In this document: one piece after another, positions 1-12,475 of the stretch
Position numbering within the stretch: position 1 is the stretch's first letter
Layout of the letters: each line of letters opens with the position of its first letter
NCBI RefSeq assembly: GCF_028502605.1
Contig: NC_079234.1
Location: forward strand, 2,108,001 to 2,172,000
Reading direction: 5' to 3'
DNA length: 64,000 nt
From: Trichoderma breve
Taxonomy: Eukaryota > Ascomycota > Sordariomycetes > Hypocreales > Hypocreaceae
Notes under the pieces: generated by a model
Database searches by the model: none
The model's input: the letters and a program-made list of their open reading frames with translations, nothing else
What the model was told of the DNA's origin: nothing
Translations under genes and position numbers: made by a program

Positions 1-1
1 A

Positions 2-3000
2 AACGGCCATGTCAACCACCACATGGAGGACGAAATGGAAGAAAACGAACTTTACGAAGACAGTGCCGACCAGGACGAGGACTCCGAGGGCGAAGGCTTT
101 GGCAGCCTGCCGCTCGAGGGCACCGACATGGGCGGCGACAAGTCTCGCGCCGACTTTTGGATCCCGCAGGCCACGCCAGATGGCCGCCTCTTCTACTACA
201 ACATGATGACGGGCGATCGCAGCATGGAGCTGCCGCTGGAATCGCCCGTGTCCTCGGCCGAGACCGGCCCCAGGGACCGTATGAACGTTGCCATGCCCGA
301 GAAGACACGGCCGCCGCCAGAAATGATGGCGCGTGGGCTAACCCAGGACGAGGACGACGACTCGGCGACTTCAGCTTCAGAGGCTGAAGGCGAATCTCTG
401 ATGCTCGCGTCCAGAGGGTCTATGGTAAGTACATCTGTCCATTAAACATGGCCAAACAAAAAAGACAAGTACTTGGAACTAACTCTCTATCCAGCCTCGC
501 ATTCGAGGCTCATTCAGTGCCGCCCTCTCCCCGTCAACATCAATGGACTCGATGAATGGCACTTCTCCCGCTCGGCGCAAGAGAAGCGATGCATACGCCC
601 TCGGATTCGCCAACACCAACCAACCACCAAACATTGCATCGGCCACATCATTCACCAGCACCACCTACAACGTGCCGGCCACCACCAGCGTGCCCAAGTC
701 TTTCTTCGATGATGGATCCACGCCACCCCTTACCTGGAGTCTCCTCGTCACCAACATGAAGCGCGCCATCGACCGATATCGCGAGGCCGTCACCAACAAC
801 GCCCGCTCCGAATACGTGGCCAGGGCCGAAGATATTTCCGACCACCTCAGACTACTTCTTGCCGCCGGCTCAGGGACCACGGACAACCATTCTGGCCAGC
901 CTTCCATCATCTCCACCAACAAGGCACTCTACCCCCACTTCCGAGATATGATGTCCAAGTTTTCCAAGTTGGTTATTTCTTCACACATTGCTGCCGCCGA
1001 TTGGCCCAATGCGGAATCCGTTCAAAAGTGCCTCCAGGAGGCCGACGGCGTGTTGGGTGGCGTCTTCAGCTACGTTGAAGTTGCCAGGCAACAGAGAGGA
1101 GAGGACATCCCCCGACTTTTCCCTGGCTTTGTCATTGGCAGCACCTCAGGTGGGAGCTGGCAGAGCAACGGACTAGATTTCCATGATCTGATGTCCCCCA
1201 ACTTCCTTGACGATGAGGAGGGTCTCACCGAGCCCACCGCAGTCCTCGATGGTAATCTCCTCGAAAGGTTAGATGAGCACAAGAGAATTCTCGTGTCTAG
1301 TATTCGAGAGCTAGAAAAGAACCTGACAGCTCCTGAAAAAATCATCTCACCTCAGCGACACGAGGCCATTGCTAACAATGTCTGCTTTGCCGGTGGCAAG
1401 GTTGTAGAGACGTTTAGGCCGTGGATTGCCATGATTGAGTCCGTCGACCTGTCATCTTTGGGCAATACATTCCAGACGCCGCAGCTGGAAGACTTTAGCA
1501 TCAACAAGCAATCGCTGTACGACAACATTGCCGACCTCATGCTAAGCTGCCAAGCCGTCGCCGGACCCCTGGCGGACGAATGGTCAGAAGTTCGGGGAGA
1601 GCCTCTCGAGAGCCGTCTCGACTATGTTCGCCAATGCGCGAGAGCACTCGAGACAAACTCGTCGCACACTGGATTCTCCCTACAGCTGCTTTCAGAGCAG
1701 GTCCTAATCAACATGCAGCAGCAGCAAGCAAAGGCTCGTCAACCACCGCGGGGCCAGCTCCAGCGAGGAGAGACTATGCCTTACGACAGACCTCATCAAC
1801 GATCGGACTCAAGGACCGCACCAGTCCGACCGCCACTCATCACCACCCAGTCATACTCCGAGGGCGATGCACCCCCCGGATTCTCCAGAAAGGGCGACTA
1901 CTCCAAGGTCAAGAAGATCTTTGGAGAAGACCCGTCACCACAGCTTCAGCCGGACGAGGACACGCCCGAGTTCCTGCTCCTGGACCACGAAAACGACCTG
2001 TCTTGGGATGCAAAGGCAACCACGCCCACAGTCAAGGGAGGATCCCTCTTGGCACTGGTCGAGCAGCTCACGCGCCATGATAAACTTGATTCGAGTTTTA
2101 ACAACACCTTCCTCTTGACTTATCGATCCTTCACATCAGCACGCGAGCTCTTTGAGATGCTGGTTCAACGGTTCGGCATACAGCCTCCGGAGGGCCTCAC
2201 ACAACAAGACTATGAGTTGTGGCGAGACCGCAAGCAGAAGCTCATCCGATTCAGAGTGGTCAACATTCTCAAGAGTTGGTTCGACAGTTTCTGGATGGAA
2301 GAGTTCAACGACGAGTCCAAAACTCTGATACGCGACGTGTACACGTTTGCGAGAGACACTGTCAAGTCGACTGAGACACCAGGTTCAGGGCCGCTGATGG
2401 CGATCCTTGACCAGAGGCTCAGCGGCAAGGAGGCTGGCGCCAGGCGCATGATTCAAACCCTGAACCAGAGCACGCCAACGCCCATCATTCCAAAGAATAT
2501 GAGAAAACTCAAGTTCCTGGACATTGACGTGACAGAGTTTGCTCGCCAGCTGACAATCATCGAGTCTCGGTTGTACTCCAAGATCAAGGCCACTGAGTGC
2601 TTGAATAAGACGTGGCAGAAAAAGGTTGCAGACGGCGACCCTGACGCGGCTCCGAATGTCAAGGCTCTGATTTTGCACTCTAACCAGATGACCAACTGGG
2701 TGGCGGAGATGATTCTAAACCAGATGGATGTCAAGAAGCGAGTTGTGGTGATTAAGCACTTTGTTGCTGTTGCCGACGTATGTTTGCGGATCCTGGCCCT
2801 TTTGAATTAAAGATAAAAACAGGTGCTAACACAGTTGTACTAGAAATGCCGAGGCCTCAATAACTTTTCCACGTTGACATCCATCATCTCAGCTTTGGGC
2901 ACGGCGCCTATTGCGCGTTTGAAGCGAACCTGGGATCAAGTCCCTCAGCGAACAAGCGTTGTTCTGGAAACGATGCGTCGACTTATGGCTAGCACCAAGA

Positions 3001-3500
3001 ACTTTGGCGAGTACCGCGAGGCGCTTCACGTTGCCAACCCGCCGTGTATCCCCTTTTTTGGTGAGTTTGGACTCTTGAGCGACCGCGTGGTTAAGAATGG
3101 TAGTTTTAACAGGAGAACATAGGTGTTTACTTGACCGATCTCACCTTTATTGAGGACGGTATACCCTCGGTGATTAAGAAGACCAACTTAATCAACTTTG
3201 CCAAGAGAGCAAAGACAGCCGAAGTCATCCGCGACATTCAGCAATACCAGAATGTGGGATACTCTTTGCAGCCAGTCCCTGAGCTGCACGATTACATAGT
3301 GAGCAACATGCAAGCTGCAGGAGACGTACATGAGATGTACGACAAGAGTTTGCAGATTGAACCACGCGAGCGTGAAGACGAGAAGATTGTCAGGTATGTA
3401 CAACAAAGCAAAGCAAAGGAGAACTTTGCTTCATCTATTCATTCACATTTGCTAACGAATCGTGTGATGTAGGGTGCTTGCTGAATCTGGCTTTTTGTGA
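2..3500 (+). CDS. Cdc25-type Ras guanine-nucleotide exchange factor (5' partial)
   Basis: Promotes GDP/GTP exchange on Ras at the membrane, upstream of cAMP or MAPK signalling (family knowledge). Exons read 2-424, 495-2777, 2844-3060, 3123-3393 and 3473-3500, giving 1073 residues with the start lost beyond the left edge. A WW-like segment lies near residues 48-80 (FWIPQATPDGRLFYYN), followed by a long linker, the RasGEF N-terminal (REM) domain from about residue 650 (TFLLTYRSFTS), and the catalytic RasGEF domain from about 810 (LDIDVTEFARQLTIIESRLY, NFSTLTSIISALG, TFIEDG). The last exon adds only RVLAESGFL before the stop, the usual end for this family. An SH3 domain, common in Cdc25 proteins, may lie upstream but is not visible. 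All introns have GT-AG ends and restore frame. Family assignment is very secure; which of the fungal RasGEF paralogues it is cannot be settled. Confidence 0.95.
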
Positions 3501-4699
3501 AATACTCGCCCCTGAACACCAAAGCCCTGAACCTCTGATACTGTTTGAAACAGGCAGCAAACTGGGCCCATATATAAGGACGCTTAACGTGTTGTACAAT
3601 GAAGAAGCAGAGTGTATAGAAGAGAAGTACAAAGCATGTTTGAGAGAGTGGAAACAGAGAAATGATACCAAGAGGATCTAGAATGGGGAGGATTTGGCCA
3701 CAAAAAAGGTCATGCCGGAATGGTCTGGTACTATATCGCAGCGGAAGTTGGATTTCTTCTTCTTTTTTTCAGGGACTCGAGGCGCGAAAAAGAGGGGGAT
3801 AATTGAAAGGGAAGGGAAAAAAAGACGAAAAGAAACAAAAGATGCAGCCGAGCCTGGACGGCCCTTGTACAAAAATGCTGTCATGGATTGATTGCATTCA
3901 AGGTGTCTTGGTTTCCTGATTTCGATCAACATCCAAAGACTCAGAACCAACAAAGGGCGTGGGTGATGGTTGGACGTTGAAATGCATCGGCACCATGAAG
4001 AGCAGTATGGATTTTACCGTGGTTTGCCGCCTCTGACGATTTTGTGATTATGATTCGCAAACAAAACTTGTTGGCATTCTCGTTGGCGCCTCTGATGGGT
4101 TTTGATATGGCTTGGCTTGGTTTTTTAAGGCTCGAGAAGGAACTTGGGTTCGCATGATGCAAAGAAAACAAAACAAAACATTATTCCATGTTCTCAGTTT
4201 TTTCTTTATCCGAGGGATGTTTTTTTTTCTTTCGGACTCTTGAGCTTTGGGCATCTTGATTTAGAGTTGGATGGAAATTTCTCTTCGTCTATTGAGGAAA
4301 TGTCGAATGGCGATTGGGAAACTTGGAATATCATACCCGTTTTATATATATACATATATATATCCAACGCTGCATATATATATGGTACGGCTTATTTATG
4401 ATGGTATATACTTGTTTTGAACGTTTAGCATTAGTGTTTGGAAATCGAATCTACGAAAGGCTTGCATTGAAAGTTTGGACCATTTTTGAAGTCGTGTATA
4501 TCTTTTTTTTTTTCAAGCGTGAGAAGTAACACTTTTTGTGACGAGCAGATATAGATAAAGTATCATACACACAAACACCTTGTTTCCATACAGGCAGAAT
4601 TAAATAATTGATACAAGATGGTACTCCTTGGTACAAAATCGACAAACGGACAAAAGGGGAATTTAGGAAAAAAGCAAGACAGAAATTCATCGACAAGAT
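3501..4699. other. Convergent 3' intergenic region with AT-rich low-complexity tracts
   Basis: No coding segment is supported between the RasGEF stop and the stop of the next, oppositely oriented gene. It holds poly-T and poly-A tracts (about 3760-3780, 4500-4515) and a TA-rich microsatellite at about 4340-4385. These fit 3' untranslated and terminator sequence for two converging genes. Confidence 0.7.
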
Positions 4700-5720
4700 T
4701 TAATGTCGGTGCAGCTTATTCTTGATTCGCTCCCCCAGACTGGGCTTATCCTTGTGATGACGGCCTGAATCCGAGCTCTTGCGGCCAGAGCTGCCGGCCT
4801 TGTGGTTGTTGTTATCGTCGTCGTCTGTCTTCATGCCCTTTTGCTCCATCAAGCCTATATAATTTACATGGTCAGTAGGAGTTCACCATGTCCATAAGAA
4901 GAAGAAATAAAAGAGAGTATAGGGGAAAAGTAGGGGGGGAACATACGATCAGCTTCAACTCCAGCCCCAGGCTTCGCAGCATCAAAGTTCCCTCCATCAG
5001 CCGCAAGCCCCGTCGTCTTAACGTAGTCGTCTTCAGAAGCTTCCCACTTCTGATTGTTGTCGCGCTGCTGGGAATTATCCTCAGGCAGCTTCTGCTCCTT
5101 CGGCTTGTTGTCCTCCTCCTGCACGGCGTCGCTGGAAGATGCGGCGGCGGCGTTTCCGCCGTTTTCCTTGGCGAGCTCTTCGACGGGGCGGGGGCCGGCG
5201 CCAGTGAGCTTGTCGAGTGGTTTGCCTTCTTCGGGGTTTGCGTCGTCGTCTGCGTTTGTTGTGTCCTTGAGATTACTCTTGGCTGTTGTGTCATTGAGGT
5301 TGCTCTTGGTTCTATCCTGGAGTTGACCACCAATGGGTTCTTGGGTTCGAGGGCTTTCGGGGAGGGGTTTGTCCTTTGCGGAGGAAGAAAGGGCGTAGTA
5401 TTCGTTTTCGGCGAGGTCTGAGGGTTCGTCTTCTTGGCCCTTTAGGTTGGATTCGACCTTGTTTTGGTCCTTGGGATCTATATACGGACGCTTTTGCGTT
5501 AGTCATTCATTGGTCGGAGGAGGCTTGAGATATGGTATCATGTATGCAGCTAGCTGTCAATCATACCCAAGTTGCCGGCGTCATAAGGCTCGCCCTTGGA
5601 AACATCGCCAGTGGCCCCCGAGATGGGCTCTTTGTGGGTTTCGTCGGTGTTGGAGTCGCCCCAGACGGCCTTTGCGGCGGATGTCGCGAGTTGGTTGATG
5701 GTCTCGATGGCGGAGGACAT
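4700..5720 (-). CDS. Acidic, low-complexity conserved fungal protein of unknown function
   Basis: Exons (minus) are 5720-5567, 5477-4947 and 4854-4700, giving 279 residues. It begins MSSAIETINQLATSAAKAVW, a short amphipathic helix ending in Trp, followed by a hydrophilic, Asp/Glu/Lys/Asn-rich body predicted to be disordered. Two near-identical motifs, KSNLNDTTA and KSNLKDTTN, occur back to back at about residues 114-130. The C-terminus (RIKNKLHRH) is basic. There is no signal peptide, membrane span or catalytic motif. Both introns have GT-AG ends and restore frame exactly, so the gene model is strong. I associate this architecture with an uncharacterised, often highly expressed ascomycete family, but cannot name a function. 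It is divergent from the SGNH hydrolase gene across a 1.75-kb promoter region. Confidence 0.85.
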
Positions 5721-7471
5721 TGTGTAGATGATGTGCGTTTAGTGATTTATGGCGTTGGAAAGCAGAGGTTACGTAGACGAGATGTGTCAATGATGAGTGT
5801 TATAGTATGAAGTTGGTCTAGCAGAAATCACTTGGAATTGGGGGACAGAGAGAGATCCGGAGGCGGCCCTTTTAATAAACACTGGAGAGCAATTGGGTTG
5901 AAAGCCCGCCTCTGACGTCGACGTAGCACGGCCTTCCAAGCTGAGGGAGCGACTTTGGACTAACAGAATCCGGGATTCTACTCGCTGAATGGCCATGGCG
6001 AGCGAGGCTGGGGGGAACAGACATGGACATGGACACACGTATGACGGCATTGATGGAGGGGATTGGCGTATAGCCAAGTTTTGCGTGTACTCGTACATAC
6101 AGCTATTCAAATAGAGTACATACAAGAGGTGGGGGAATTGCCCTTGTACTGCTGCTATTTTTGACAAGCATAAACCTTAGTACCTAGAATGTTCCGGTAC
6201 TGCAGCATTATCTGCAGTTCTGAAGCTTGGAATTTGCTGGGTTGGGCTGGGAACAGCTGAAAGGGGGTCGATGGGCGATGACGCAAGGCTCTCGTTGTTG
6301 GATCGAGATCGTCGCCCTTTTTCAGTGGGGAAAGCGTGGGAACGTGTGAGAGGGAGAGTGTCACTGGGGGGCTGCACGTGAATGACGTATGAAGGCATGG
6401 ACAGTGACAGGTTAGGTAATGTTACTCTTAGGGGTCCAATACGTGTACTGTACTTGATGCTTGTATTTTATTCCCCATTCATTGCTTCCAGTTGGTTTCC
6501 TCTGATTTTACGCCGGTGCATGTTTTATTTGATGGCGGGAGATGGGCAGATTGGAGATGGAGAAGTGGGAATTCATCAAGGTGGGCCAAATGCAATGCAC
6601 ATTAAGGTTGCTGCTCTAACTACAGAGCTGGGATAATGGAGCTGGGGGAGTATTAAGACAGCTCCCGGCACTACTACTTTACTTACAGTAAGTAATCCAT
6701 ATTGTCGAATGCATTTTCACGAGCCTTTTACCTCTCCCTCTGTTCTCGTTGCACCCGCAGCCTTGTTCGTTATGCGGCAAGATAACATGGCATGTACCCT
6801 GCAAGGTACCCGGCAGATATTACCTCTACTTAACACCACTTGAATCCTCTCTCCCAGTACATGAACCCGCGTGAATGTGAACCAAACCCTTGAACCCTTG
6901 ATTCCCGCCTCAGTCCCGTGAGCCGTCGCAAACGGGCTAACTTAGACTCATCCAACTAAAGCCCCTGACAAGCTGCAGCAAGTAGGAGGTCGCGGCCGCG
7001 GCACATGGATCGACGGTAGCCTATAAGCGTGTCCGCGCCCAACAAAATCGTGACCCCGGGACGAGGCTAGGCTCTGTTATCTTATCTGTTCGCGTCCCCA
7101 GGCAGATGCCACTGCATGACAGTTGAGTCTGTATGACAGTTAGTCTGTCAGTCAGTATGGCAGCTCACACGTATTATTATTAGTAGGTGCGTTTGCAGCC
7201 GCATCTTATCTACCGATGTATCCGTATATATAGGTAAACGGGCCGTGTAATTCAAAAAGACTCACTCACAAAACTACTCCTACCCGCATCAGATCAGCTT
7301 CATTCTCCAGCCCAACGAGTTGCGACCCCCCGGCTCTCCCCAACGCCGGGGCAATCCGAAGCATTCGTCTAAACCTCTACGCGCGCTCAAATGTCTTGAG
7401 CTGCCATTTGTTTGTCTTTTTTGCTTCATCTGCTTTTTTTGTCTTTCTCTTTCTCTTTCCTTATCTCCAAC
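5721..7471. other. Divergent promoter region, no gene seen
   Basis: A 1.75-kb space between two head-to-head genes. Short open frames here have no protein-like composition. A TATA-like string (GTATATATAGG) sits near 7221-7232, about 240 bases upstream of the SGNH hydrolase start, followed by a C/T-rich leader. GGTACC-like palindromes occur near 6805. Confidence 0.6.
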
Positions 7472-8972
7472 ATGATGCGGTATCCAGACGTTGCAAACTG
7501 GCTGCTCGTCTTGACGCTGGCCTGGGCTCCCATCCGCAGCCTCGGCCTAGCCATACAGCCATACGAGCATCGCTTGGACAATAAACAGCTGATCTTGGGA
7601 CAGCATCGTCCAGGTGAGACAGCGCTGTCCATCCTCCGTTCCTTGCTTTGCGTCACTTCAATAGCGCTCCTTTCCACTAACCTGCGTCTTACAAACAACC
7701 ACAGAATCACCCTCCACAGCCTACCGATCCCAAGCTCCTTACGCACCGCCCTTTCCCAGCAGGCCAGGAAACCGTCCGTCAGGCTTCATCGCTCTCGGCG
7801 ATTCATACTCTGCCGGCATCGGCACAGGCCTATTCAACGGCACCGAAGATGACTGTCGCCACGGCCACAATGCCTACCCCATGCTGGTCCAGGAAGACCT
7901 CAGCCGCAGCTTGGATGGAGGCGAGGTCCCTACCTTTCAGTTCCTCTCCTGCACGGGCTCAACCGTCAACGATATGCTCGCTGGCGCGGAGCACAGCCAG
8001 ATTGACGAGTTCAACACGACGGCGACGGCCGACTTTGCCCTCCTATCCATCGGCGGCAACGACCTGGGCTTTTTCGAAATCATGAACAGCTGCATCTTTC
8101 GCTTCTACAGCTTCTACTCTGGCACCTGCGAGTCTGCTCTTCGTCACGCCGACGAGCAAATGGCCAGCTCCGATTTTGAACACCGCCTTCGACTCGTCAT
8201 TATGGAGATTCTCGATCACGTCCGGTGGGAGAAGCGGCCGTGGTTTACCATCACCGTCACTGGATACGCCCGCTTCTTCAACGCCGACACGGAAGAGTGC
8301 GACGATTACTCCCTTGGCATGTGGTGGCGAGGCCCCAAGCTGAAGCGGGAGCTTCGACAGCGCATGAACGACATGGTTGTCGACGTCAACAACAAAATCC
8401 GCCGCTCAGTGGACGCCATCAACGCCGCGTTTGCAGAGCCCAGGGTCCTCTTTGTCGATTACGACGACGCCTTTGAGGGCCATCGCTTCTGCGAGCCGGG
8501 CGTTGTCGAGCCAGACTATGCGAGAAACGAAACGTGGTTCTTCCTCGTTGGCGGTCTGGACAACTCGGAGACGCCCGTGCTCGGGGCCACGGACGCCCTG
8601 CTCCCTCTGGACTCCCCGCTGGTTGATCCGGTCAACTGCCTTGGACCAGCGCAGAAATCCGGGGACTGGGGCGAGATGGCCCTGTGCATGATGGCCACGG
8701 CGGCTAGCAAAGATGCAGAGCTGCGAAAGGCAGACGGGCGGGTCGTGGCGGAGAATTCCATGTGGTATGTGCCCACATATTACGGCAAGACTTTTCATCC
8801 GGTAAGCTTCTCCTTTTCTCTTTGTTTCTTTTTCCATGTCTGTCATCTGCAGCCAGCCAGCCACAACAAAACAAGATGCTGACTCTCTGTGTAGCGCAGT
8901 CTTGGCCACATGGCAATGAGGGACCGCATATACAAGGCGTGGCGTGAAAACAATATTCCAACGCTGGGATGA
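7472..8972 (+). CDS. Secreted SGNH/GDSL hydrolase (lipase/esterase family)
   Basis: Exons 7472-7613, 7705-8801 and 8895-8972 encode 438 residues. The start is chosen because residues 1-27 form a hydrophobic signal peptide (NWLLVLTLAWAP); an upstream in-frame codon would add only a pyrimidine-tract translation. Block I of the SGNH fold is GFIALGDSYSAG with nucleophile Ser81, the Asn block is SIGGNDLGF, and the catalytic His lies in the last exon in a FHPRSLGHMAM context. The last 26 codons come from a small terminal exon that restores this His block, which supports the splice model. The family hydrolyses ester bonds of lipids, acetylated polysaccharides or glycosides; the substrate cannot be told. 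Cysteine-containing loops (e.g. NSCIFRF...GTCESAL) fit a disulfide-bonded extracellular protein. Likely secreted. Confidence 0.92.
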
Positions 8973-9773
8973 TTTGGGAGCCTATCATGGCCAGTGCATT
9001 TTCTTTATATCTTATATCATATTATACCCCTTTCACCTAAAGTACACACCCACACATAACTGGTGGATTCCTTTGGCTGCTGACGCCCCTATCTAGAATG
9101 ATTGGCTTGATGTTTTCTTGAATATACCGCGGCGTTTTCTGGGTTCAGCGGTCTAGATAATATAGTAGACTTTGATATGGATGCTTGTGTAAAGTAGCGG
9201 AGAATGAACAAATGGGTCGCTGCGATCCCCATGGGGCCGACTAAGGTACCCTCTCACTAAAGTAGTGCCGTAGAGTGACACCCGGACAAGGTTGGTTGGT
9301 CTTCGGGAGAGTGCATATGTACCTATGCATGCATGTCACTGTTTATTTTATTTTCAGTATTGTTGTATAGATCAATAACATACCGAATGAGGACCTTGCC
9401 TATTATTCTATTGTATTTGAAATTTACAATGATGCGAAATGAATTGCAACTGAGCTCAGATTCATTCAATGCGATAAATCATCAGTGGGTTTTCAGTAAG
9501 TGGTGCTGGTACGTACCGCTGAGCCTCCGCGATATCTTCGGAACATTGTTGTTGCTTCCGACGTCGCCCATTCCACCCAAGACACGTGAAGTTGGGTTCC
9601 TTGGACATCAGCCTCGCGATCGTCACTGTCCGTCTGCAACTTATATCCAACATCCAACGCTTGCAAAGTGCTGTCGCGCCTTGCTGTACTTGCTACAACT
9701 GTTCCTCACCGTGTTCATTCGCCGTTGGGCCAAAAACTGCACATCCTGACATCATCCCGGCGCAGCGGCAATC
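8973..9773. other. Intergenic region, no gene seen
   Basis: Lies between the 3' end of the SGNH hydrolase gene and the start of the Sgf73 gene, both on the plus strand. Its first part is AT-rich 3' sequence. An open frame at 9333-9749 has no recognisable domain and unlikely composition. Nothing else is visible. Confidence 0.6.
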
Positions 9774-11266
9774 ATGGCGCCAGACGCAGAGTCGCGCAAA
9801 GGTGGGCAGGCGATATCATCATTTGCCGTACATATAACAGCTCGTTCCAGCTCACGCTTCTAGGCGCAGACCAAACAATCAAGGTCGCTTCCAAAAAGGA
9901 CTCCAAGAATGCAACAATAAAGCTTAAAAAGTCGGTTCCAAAGCATAGCAAGCCGGGCAACTGGATGGATGGCAGCGTCATCGATGGTATATATCGCCCA
10001 GCCCTGTTTCCCTCTCTTCTCTACTTCTTCTACTGCCGCTGAATTCTGATGCTGACTCTGCGCAAGAAGAGAAAAAAAAGACAAACAACTCGTCACCCTC
10101 GGTGCCAGTATCTCCTGGGCCCGTCGTCAACCAACTAGACGACTTATCCCGCGAGACTTTTGCGACTGGACGACCCCTGGAGGACAACCCGGAGCTTCAA
10201 CAGTGCAAGCATTGCAAGAAGAGCATATTGAAAACGGCTGCCAAGGCCCATATAGCACAGTGCCTCAAGGTCAAGAAAGAAAAGGCCCAGCGGAAGAAGG
10301 AGGCTCGAGAAGCTCGAGAGCGAGCAAAGGAGGCGGCCCGGGAAGAAGAGGCCAAGAAGAATGATGACGACAACGCAGATGGCAAAGACGAAGACAGTGA
10401 CGCCGAAGAGGAAAAGAAAGCCGGCAAAAAGGCCGCCAGCAAGAAGCCAGAGGTCAGCAAGAAGCGCAAAGCCGATGCTGATGCAGACAAGGGGCCGAAG
10501 GCAAAGAAGAAGAAGGATGAGCCAAAGGCTAAGCTCCCGAAGCCAAAAGGTATGTTGTCGCGAGAAGAAAAATTACAGTACCCGGATAGATTCGCTGACT
10601 CTTCTTGTTTTCTCCCTGCAGGACCTGTCGATGTTGAGCGCCAATGTGGTGTCATTCTACCCAATGGCCAACCATGCGCTCGTTCTTTAACGTGTAAAAG
10701 TCATTCCATGGGAGCAAAGCGTGCTGTATCAGGAAGATCTTTGCCCTACGACATGCTTCTAGCCGCGTACCAGAAAAAGAATCAAGCCAAGCAGCAGAGT
10801 ATGTCCCCCCACTGCCACCAATTACACATTCTCTATCCAGGGGCTAATCGATACTACAGAAGCTGCGTTGGATGCAAACGCACCTCTTGAGGACGACGAC
10901 GACGCTAATAACGGCCCTGTAGACTCTGATGAAGAGACAGGCGCCGTCATGAGTGCCTTGGCCCACTGGAACCCTCAGCCCCTAATCCCACAACCCGTCT
11001 TCACCCCCATCAAGCGCCAGTACCAGCTTGCAAGGCTTCATGAGCAGTTGCAAATGGCCACCAATGGAGGCCGCACAAACATCTTCAAGGTCACCGGCTT
11101 TGGCGCTCAGAGACTGCCCCCGGGCCACCCTGGGCTGTTGGATAACGAAGACGCTCCGGGCGAGCCCGACGTAGAATCCATGTCCATCCCGGGGTCAGCG
11201 AGGCAGGCCAGCTTCGGCATGCCTGCGCCGCCACAAAGGCAGGCCTCGGTGGCAAGCCGGGCATAG
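9774..11266 (+). CDS. sgf73: SAGA complex subunit Sgf73 (ataxin-7-like)
   Basis: Anchors the histone H2B deubiquitinase module to SAGA in the nucleus (family knowledge). Exons 9774-9801, 9864-9986, 10067-10549, 10622-10798 and 10860-11266 give 405 residues. An N-terminal zinc-binding motif, [20 protein letters not shown], lies at about residues 90-110, then a charged Lys/Glu/Asp-rich coiled region, then the SCA7 domain ([40 protein letters not shown]) at about residues 220-270. The third intron (10550-10621) is 72 nt, a multiple of three and stop-free, so retention would add 24 residues just before SCA7; the spliced form joins KPKG to PVDVERQCG as expected. The short 28-nt first exon is the least certain part. 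Identification of the family is secure from the two zinc motifs. Confidence 0.93.
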
Positions 11267-12475
11267 AAAGCTGGGCGTAGAAAGCATAACCCTTGACATC
11301 CTTTTTACCATTCTCCTTCTTCCTTTTGATTTTGCGATTACAGCAGCAGGTTGTGCATGGACAAGGCGTACGGTGTCTTTCCAAGTTCTCTTCTTTTGGA
11401 ACTCTTTTTTTATTCAATCTTCCTTTTGGGTATATACCATTTTAGGGAATGGCTTTCGGACTAGGAAATGGGTTTTGATGATTGAAATGACTATCCTTTT
11501 TATATTCAGCGGCACGGGCAGCGACACAGCGCGGTATTGGAATACTGTGCCCCCTGCTTGTTCTTTTCTTCTACTTCTTTTCGAAGGTTTATCATATTCA
11601 TTGTATAAACGCATCTTTGTATAGATACATTATTGGAGACAGCCATACAAGGTGTATCAATAGAAGCCGACTCGGTCAGCGTTCAGATCATTGTACAAGA
11701 TTTAATAAGTATGTGTTTGTGATTGAATAGCTGTCTATGGTGCTTCTATACAGGGGCTGGCTATATTATATTAGCTATCATCAATGTGCCTGTTATATCC
11801 AAAGATACAAAGCAAGTCTATAGTATATTGCAGTCTCTTAATTTGCTCCCGGTCAAAGCAACAGAGATGCAATGACCTACTCTTCATCTCTCCGTCCACA
11901 GGAGGCGGCTTAACATGGCAGCCGCCGTAGTGGCTCGCTGGGTAAAGTCTGAGCTTTTCCTCGGGGGGACATTGCAAGATGATGACCAGCGAATGGACCT
12001 TTGTCCGCACTGGAACATGTGTTTCACCTTGCTGGAACCATAGTTAAAGGTCTTCTCGGAGGGCACGCACTCGAGAGAGTTGATGGGCAGCCTATGAAGC
12101 CCGAAAGATGGTGGACTCAACACTTCAACCTGTTGGCTCTCTGATTCATGGACAGCGATCAATTGCTGTCACTGTCGCCTAATCAAGCCACCAAGAGGTA
12201 AGAATCTCCTCGATATGGCGTAAAGCACATGGGAAGCTTCTCAGGCCTCTTTGAAAGAGCAGCTGGACTGAAATCCTCCTTCAATGCGGAGTTCTGATAC
12301 ACCGTTGGTTGCTTCCAGGTGCTACCCGAGCCTGTTACTCGAGTAATGCAGTTGTCCATAAAGGAGCTTGAGGGTCAATACGGTGCATTTCGGTGCATTT
12401 TGGCACCATGTCTTCCCTACGGCGATGAATCTGAGCCAAAGGGCATGATAGCTCAGAGTGTAAATCAAATCACGC
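11267..12475. other. Convergent 3' intergenic region, no gene seen
   Basis: A 1.2-kb space between the Sgf73 stop and the stop of the minus-strand NOSIP-like gene. Overlapping minus-strand open frames near 11771-12162 show no domain or codon pattern that I can support. Sequence around 11400-11830 is AT-rich 3'-type. Confidence 0.55.

Noticed and set aside
3478..3681. Frame downstream of the RasGEF last intron
   Set aside because: The spliced frame ends at 3500 with the family-typical VLAESGFL; no acceptor links the other frame.
9333..9749. 138-codon frame upstream of Sgf73
   Set aside because: No signature, atypical composition, and in promoter position.
11771..12162. Minus-strand frames between Sgf73 and NOSIP-like genes
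   Set aside because: Two overlapping frames with no recognisable motif and 3'-UTR-like surroundings.
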